Assembly (NCBI GenBank): GCA_964468185.1
Contig: CAYXTR010000012.1
Span: forward strand, 75,493 to 139,492
DNA length: 64,000 nucleotides
Direction of reading: 5' to 3'
From: JANQFV01 sp964468185
GTDB taxonomy: Bacteria > Planctomycetota > Phycisphaerae > UBA1845 > Fen-1342
In this document: positions 60,686-64,000 of the stretch, one piece after another
Position numbering within the stretch: position 1 is the first letter of the stretch
Layout: every line of letters begins with the position of its first letter
The notes under the pieces: generated by a model
The model's input: only the letters and a program-made list of their open reading frames with translations
Databases searched by the model: none
What the model was told of the DNA's origin: nothing
Program-made: the position numbers and the translations under genes

Positions 60686-62022
60686 TGAAGGCGGTCTTGA
60701 CGTTGGCGGTGAAGGACCTGCGGCTGCTCTCGCGTGATCGACTCGGGTTTTTCTTCACGCTGTTTTTTCCACTGGTTTATGCGATTTTCTTCGGGATGTT
60801 GTTTTCGGGGGCGAGTGGGGGGCCGTCGGAGATCGGCATTGCGGTGGTGGATGAGGATCTGACGCCAGCGTCGGAGGCTTTTATTGAGCGGCTGAATGGG
60901 GATGAAGCGTTGGCGGTGCACATGGTGGGGGCGCGCGACGCGGCGGCGGATATGGTGCGGCGTGGGGAGCGGGCGGCGTATGTGGTGGTGCCGAAAGGGT
61001 ATGGCGTGGCCTCGGAGCAGATTTTCTGGGGTGAGCCGATGCGGGTGGAGATTGGGGTGGATCCGGGGCGGGCGATGACGGCGGGGATGCTGGAGGGGCT
61101 GGTTACGGCGCATGCATTCGAGGAGATGCAGCGTGTGTTTCAGCCGGGCTATATGGAGGGGTATGTGGAGCGGTCGCTGTCGGACATTCGCGCGAGTGAT
61201 GACTTGAACGTTGCGCAGCGGTCGGTGCTCGAGTCACTGATGTCGAGTCTTAACTCAATCCATGATGTCTTTCCGGCTCAGGAGGCGGCTACGCAGGCTG
61301 CTGAGGAAGACGGGGAGACCGGGGTGGAGGTGGCGGAGGGTGGATTTGGGGGTTGGCAGCCGATTGAGGTGACGACGACGAAGATCACGGATGCGACCGG
61401 TGCTGGCGGGGCGGCGATGCCGACATCTTCGTTTGCGGTTTGTTTTCCGCAGGGGATTTTGTGGGGGGTGATGGCTTGTGCGGCGACGTTTGCGGCGTCG
61501 ATAATTGCGGAGCGGTCGGCGGGGACATTGCCGCGGCTGACCATTGCGCCGCTCGCACGCTGGCAGATACTGGCGGGGAAAGCGCTGGCGTGTTTTCTCA
61601 CGACGGTTGGGTTGATTGTGGTTTTGTTGCTGGTGGCTTGGGTGGTGTTTGGGGTGGTGCCGGGCTCGGTGTCGCTGCTGGCGGTGGCGATATTGAGTGT
61701 GGCGTTTGGTATCGTCGGGTTGATGATGGTGCTGGCGGTACTGGGCAAGACGGAGCAGGCGGTGGCGGGGATCAGTTGGGCGGTGGTGGTGGTGATGGCG
61801 ATGCTGGGGGGTGGCATGGTGCCGCTGATGCTGATGCCGGAGTGGATGCGTACGCTGGGGCATGTGAGCGTGGTGAAGTGGTCGATTCTGGCGCTGGAGG
61901 GTGCGATTTGGCGGGGATTCTCGCCGGGGGAGATGGCGTTGCCGGTGGGTGTGCTGGTGGGACTGGGGGTGATTGGGTTTGTGATTGGGGTGAGTGTATT
62001 TCGGTGGTCGGAAGAGCATTGA
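60685..62022 (+). CDS. ABC-2 type permease
   Basis: 445 residues. One membrane helix near the N-terminus (LGFFFTLFFPLVYAIFFGMLF, about 28-48), a large extracytoplasmic loop (about 50-265) and five helices at the C-terminal end, including FAASIIAERSAGTLPRLTIAPL (the ABC-2 coupling segment), VGLIVVLLLVAWVVFG and IVGLMMVLAVLGKT. Partner of the ATPase just upstream; overlap of TGATG shows translational coupling. Substrate unknown. Confidence 0.9.
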   Translation: MKAVLTLAVKDLRLLSRDRLGFFFTLFFPLVYAIFFGMLFSGASGGPSEIGIAVVDEDLTPASEAFIERLNGDEALAVHMVGARDAAADMVRRGERAAYVVVPKGYGVASEQIFWGEPMRVEIGVDPGRAMTAGMLEGLVTAHAFEEMQRVFQPGYMEGYVERSLSDIRASDDLNVAQRSVLESLMSSLNSIHDVFPAQEAATQAAEEDGETGVEVAEGGFGGWQPIEVTTTKITDATGAGGAAMPTSSFAVCFPQGILWGVMACAATFAASIIAERSAGTLPRLTIAPLARWQILAGKALACFLTTVGLIVVLLLVAWVVFGVVPGSVSLLAVAILSVAFGIVGLMMVLAVLGKTEQAVAGISWAVVVVMAMLGGGMVPLMLMPEWMRTLGHVSVVKWSILALEGAIWRGFSPGEMALPVGVLVGLGVIGFVIGVSVFRWSEEH

Positions 62023-62119
62023 GTTGTGGTGCGGGAGGGGGTGTAAGTCGACGTTGGGGGTATGATCCGCTGGGGCTGCGAGGGTGAATGGCGGAGTTGG
62101 CGGGGCCGGAGACGCGTCG

Positions 62120-62914
62120 ATGGCGGAGTCGAGTGAGTTTTACCAGTCAGCCGGCTTGTGCGTCGAGGTATATGATGCTCTGACGCAGGCGACTTTTCAG
62201 GGTGATGTTGATTTCTACGTGCGGGCGGCGCGGGCGTGTGACGGTCCGGTATTGGAGCTGGGGGCGGGGACGGGGCGAGTGACGTGGCCGATTGGGCAGG
62301 CGGGCGGGGAGATTGTGGGGCTGGACAATTCGCCGTGGATGATTGAGGTGGCGCGGGCGAAGGCGGAGCGGCATGCTCTGGTTGTGCAACGACGGGTGGA
62401 GTTTGTGCGGGGGGATATGCGGTCGTTTGATTTGGGGCGGGAGTTTGCGTTGGTCATTATTCCGTTTCGTGCGTTTCAGGGGTTGATTACGCCGGCGGCG
62501 CAGCGGGAGAGTTTGCGGTGCATCTGGCGGCACTTGGGTGAGGGGGGGCTATTGATCATTGATTTGTTTGATCCGCGGTTGGATTGGTGTGTGCCGGCGG
62601 CAGCGCCCCGGCCTTTTCGGCATGAGTTGCGTCATCCGGCGAGTGGGCGGCGCGTCGTGGTGGATGTCGTGTCGCGCGAGAATGATGCGTTGCGGCAGAT
62701 TTTGCGGGAGGACTGGCGTTTTCTGGAATACGGCGACGATGGGAAGGTTGTGCGCCGGGAGTACCAGGTATTGACATTGCGTTGGACCTATCGGTGGGAG
62801 ATGCGTTACTTGCTGGAGTTGTGTGGTTTTGTGGTTGAGAAGGAGTGTTCGGACTTTGAAGGGGGTGCGCCGGTTTATGGGCGCGAGCAGGTTTGGTATG
62901 TGCGCAAGCGCTAG
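62120..62914 (+). CDS. Class I SAM-dependent methyltransferase
   Basis: 264 residues. SAM motif I VLELGAGTGRVTWPIGQAG (about 43-61), with the acidic loop VGLDNSPWMIEVARAKA, motif FVRGDMRSFDLGREFALVIIPFRAFQ, and LLIIDLFDPRLDW. Start at ATG 62120, with GGAG about 11 bases upstream; GTG 62084 is an alternative. Substrate unknown. It is 97 bases downstream of the ABC permease and is possibly independent. Confidence 0.88.
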   Translation: MAESSEFYQSAGLCVEVYDALTQATFQGDVDFYVRAARACDGPVLELGAGTGRVTWPIGQAGGEIVGLDNSPWMIEVARAKAERHALVVQRRVEFVRGDMRSFDLGREFALVIIPFRAFQGLITPAAQRESLRCIWRHLGEGGLLIIDLFDPRLDWCVPAAAPRPFRHELRHPASGRRVVVDVVSRENDALRQILREDWRFLEYGDDGKVVRREYQVLTLRWTYRWEMRYLLELCGFVVEKECSDFEGGAPVYGREQVWYVRKR

Positions 62915-63415
62915 GCGGTGGGGGATGGCAGCGATAGGTTGACGAGGCGTTTTGCGGTCTGGGCGCATCTGGTTGTTTCGTGCGCCTGCACGTGTCGCGC
63001 GACGGACTGCACAGATCCGGCATTGGCATAGATGTGAACGGGTGCGGTTGGGGGCCAGTGATTCAGGCGAATGGCACGGCCTGTAACGCTTGGACCTTTG
63101 CGGGTGTGAACGTGCCCGGCATCGTCTTTGCGTCGAATGATCCGATGAATGTTGGTGTTGGCGTTTGACCTGCTCATTCAGAGTCGGGCAGATGTGGGGC
63201 GAGATGAAGCGCGGCGATTGGGTTGGTGGAGACGATCAGGGAGCGATCCCGGGAGCGGTGATTGCGTACCCGTTTTGTCATTTTTCTTGTTGGTGCTGTG
63301 ATTGCTCCCGGGGCCGCTTGGGATGACTGATTTCATTGCTGACATTGTGGATTATGTGGTTTGGGACGCCACGTTCCCATTATAGCGTGGTTGTGTACGG
63401 GATTGATTCCCGTAG

Positions 63416-63461
63416 CAATACTCACGCCTCTCGGATCACGGGTGTGGTGTGGTGAGTATTG
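63416..63461. repeat. Inverted repeat in the right-hand empty region
   Basis: Arms CAATACTCAC (63416-63425) and GTGAGTATTG (63452-63461) pair perfectly over ten bases with a 26-base loop that holds a short GT-rich stretch. Confidence 0.65.
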
Positions 63462-63480
63462 TTTCGTGTGAGTAAATCAT

Positions 63481-63503
63481 GTGCGTTCCACCTTGGAGCG
63501 CAC
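63481..63503. repeat. Compact hairpin in the right-hand empty region
   Basis: Arms GTGCGTTCCA (63481-63490) and TGGAGCGCAC (63494-63503) pair with one G-T wobble over ten bases around a three-base loop; no T-tract follows. Confidence 0.55.
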
Positions 63504-64000
63504 GTGACCCCAGAGCGCGCTCGGGCCCCGTGTCAGAATGTTGGTGGGTTCAGGGTTCATGATGCGACGATGTTTGGCGGAGTTTAATCATGGGAATCTG
63601 GACTCAAAGGTGACTGCCGTACGTAGCGTGCGTGCAGTGACTTATCATGCGCGATACGCATGGGCGTTGCGCTAATTCCGTGAGCGATGCTTGACAAGTC
63701 CGAGAATGTCAGGAAAGCTTAGACATGTGGGCGGAAGGGCATGTGCAGCTGTGGTGTTGCGCTGCCTTGCGGTGGCCGGAGACGGTGTGCGCCGTATGAA
63801 GCACGACTCGTGCGCCTACTAGCGGGCGAGCGGGAAGGTGATGGTAGCGCGGGGGCATGGGTAATCTGAATGACTCGTCGTAAGCGCGGCGTGTCTTTTG
63901 GCTTCGGGAGAGCTGAGATAGTTCGAGAAAAGGAGAATGACAAATGGTAACACTTCACCCGTCTGCAGGATTTTCTGAGATTTTTGCCGGATAGGGCTTG

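Larger units (their letters stand above)
62915..64000. other. 1.1-kb region without recognised gene
   Basis: From the methyltransferase stop to the right edge no frame shows family features or codon use like the genes nearby, and the G+C content drops visibly toward the end. Two inverted repeats are listed apart. Also GGGAGCGATC/GATTGCTCCC-like arms are seen around 63239-63316 on opposite sides of a T-rich stretch. It may be a decayed gene, a mobile-element relic or RNA-rich regulatory DNA. Confidence 0.5.

Overview
The window is high-GC bacterial chromosome with long single-strand gene runs, Shine-Dalgarno motifs before most starts, several lipoprotein signals, zinc-ribbon proteins and one PEP-CTERM protein (10261-11046). 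Together with archaeal-type GatDE, RtcB plus archease, and a Vps4-like AAA ATPase, this suggests a Planctomycetota lineage, perhaps Phycisphaerae. That placement is inference; no rRNA or tRNA gene is visible to confirm it.

Layout. 1-9 kb: end of lysS, a LolC/LolD-type lipoprotein export pair, a glycoside hydrolase lipoprotein, DsrE-like and DUF3060-like small exported proteins, an IMPACT/YigZ protein, bacteriohemerythrin and a POT-type transporter with a very large insert. 9-12.3 kb: NAD-type isocitrate dehydrogenase, PEP-CTERM lamin-tail protein, UPF0316 membrane protein, QueF. 12.5-21.9 kb: one long + strand cluster and the main discovery. It holds a Ser/Thr kinase with double zinc ribbon, membrane zinc-ribbon and TM2 proteins, three helical proteins resembling ESCRT-III (one with an upstream winged-helix region, one with a C-terminal MIM1-like motif), an AAA ATPase with an MIT-like N-terminus and Vps4/katanin-like AAA domain, and an SPFH-like coiled-coil protein with a beta-propeller. 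It is interrupted by a small element with perfect 26-bp inverted ends around an S23/IVP four-helix gene and by a MNT nucleotidyltransferase with a degenerate HEPN partner.

22-28 kb: deoC, zinc-ribbon membrane protein, hutU, saccharopine-dehydrogenase family protein, PduO-type cobalamin adenosyltransferase, DUF1015 protein. 28-36 kb: a 1225-residue FG-GAP lipoprotein ending at strong hairpins, then gatE-gatD, the tRNA-dependent glutamine pathway normally seen in Archaea. 36-50 kb: ferredoxin-NADP reductase, histidine kinase coupled to an AsmA-like gene, lipoproteins, glycosyltransferase, RND efflux pair, VKOR-DsbA fusion, zinc-ribbon protein. At 50.33 kb lies a perfect parS-like palindrome, near a point where, by eye, the + strand changes from C-rich to G-rich; an origin-proximal position is possible.

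50.5-63 kb: DUF5658-like protein, queC, System II cytochrome c maturation genes (ccsA-like, resB-like), cyclase/formamidase, a repeat patch, rtcB with archease, a TIGR01777-type epimerase, an ABC exporter pair and a methyltransferase. The last 1.1 kb holds no credible gene but has inverted repeats.
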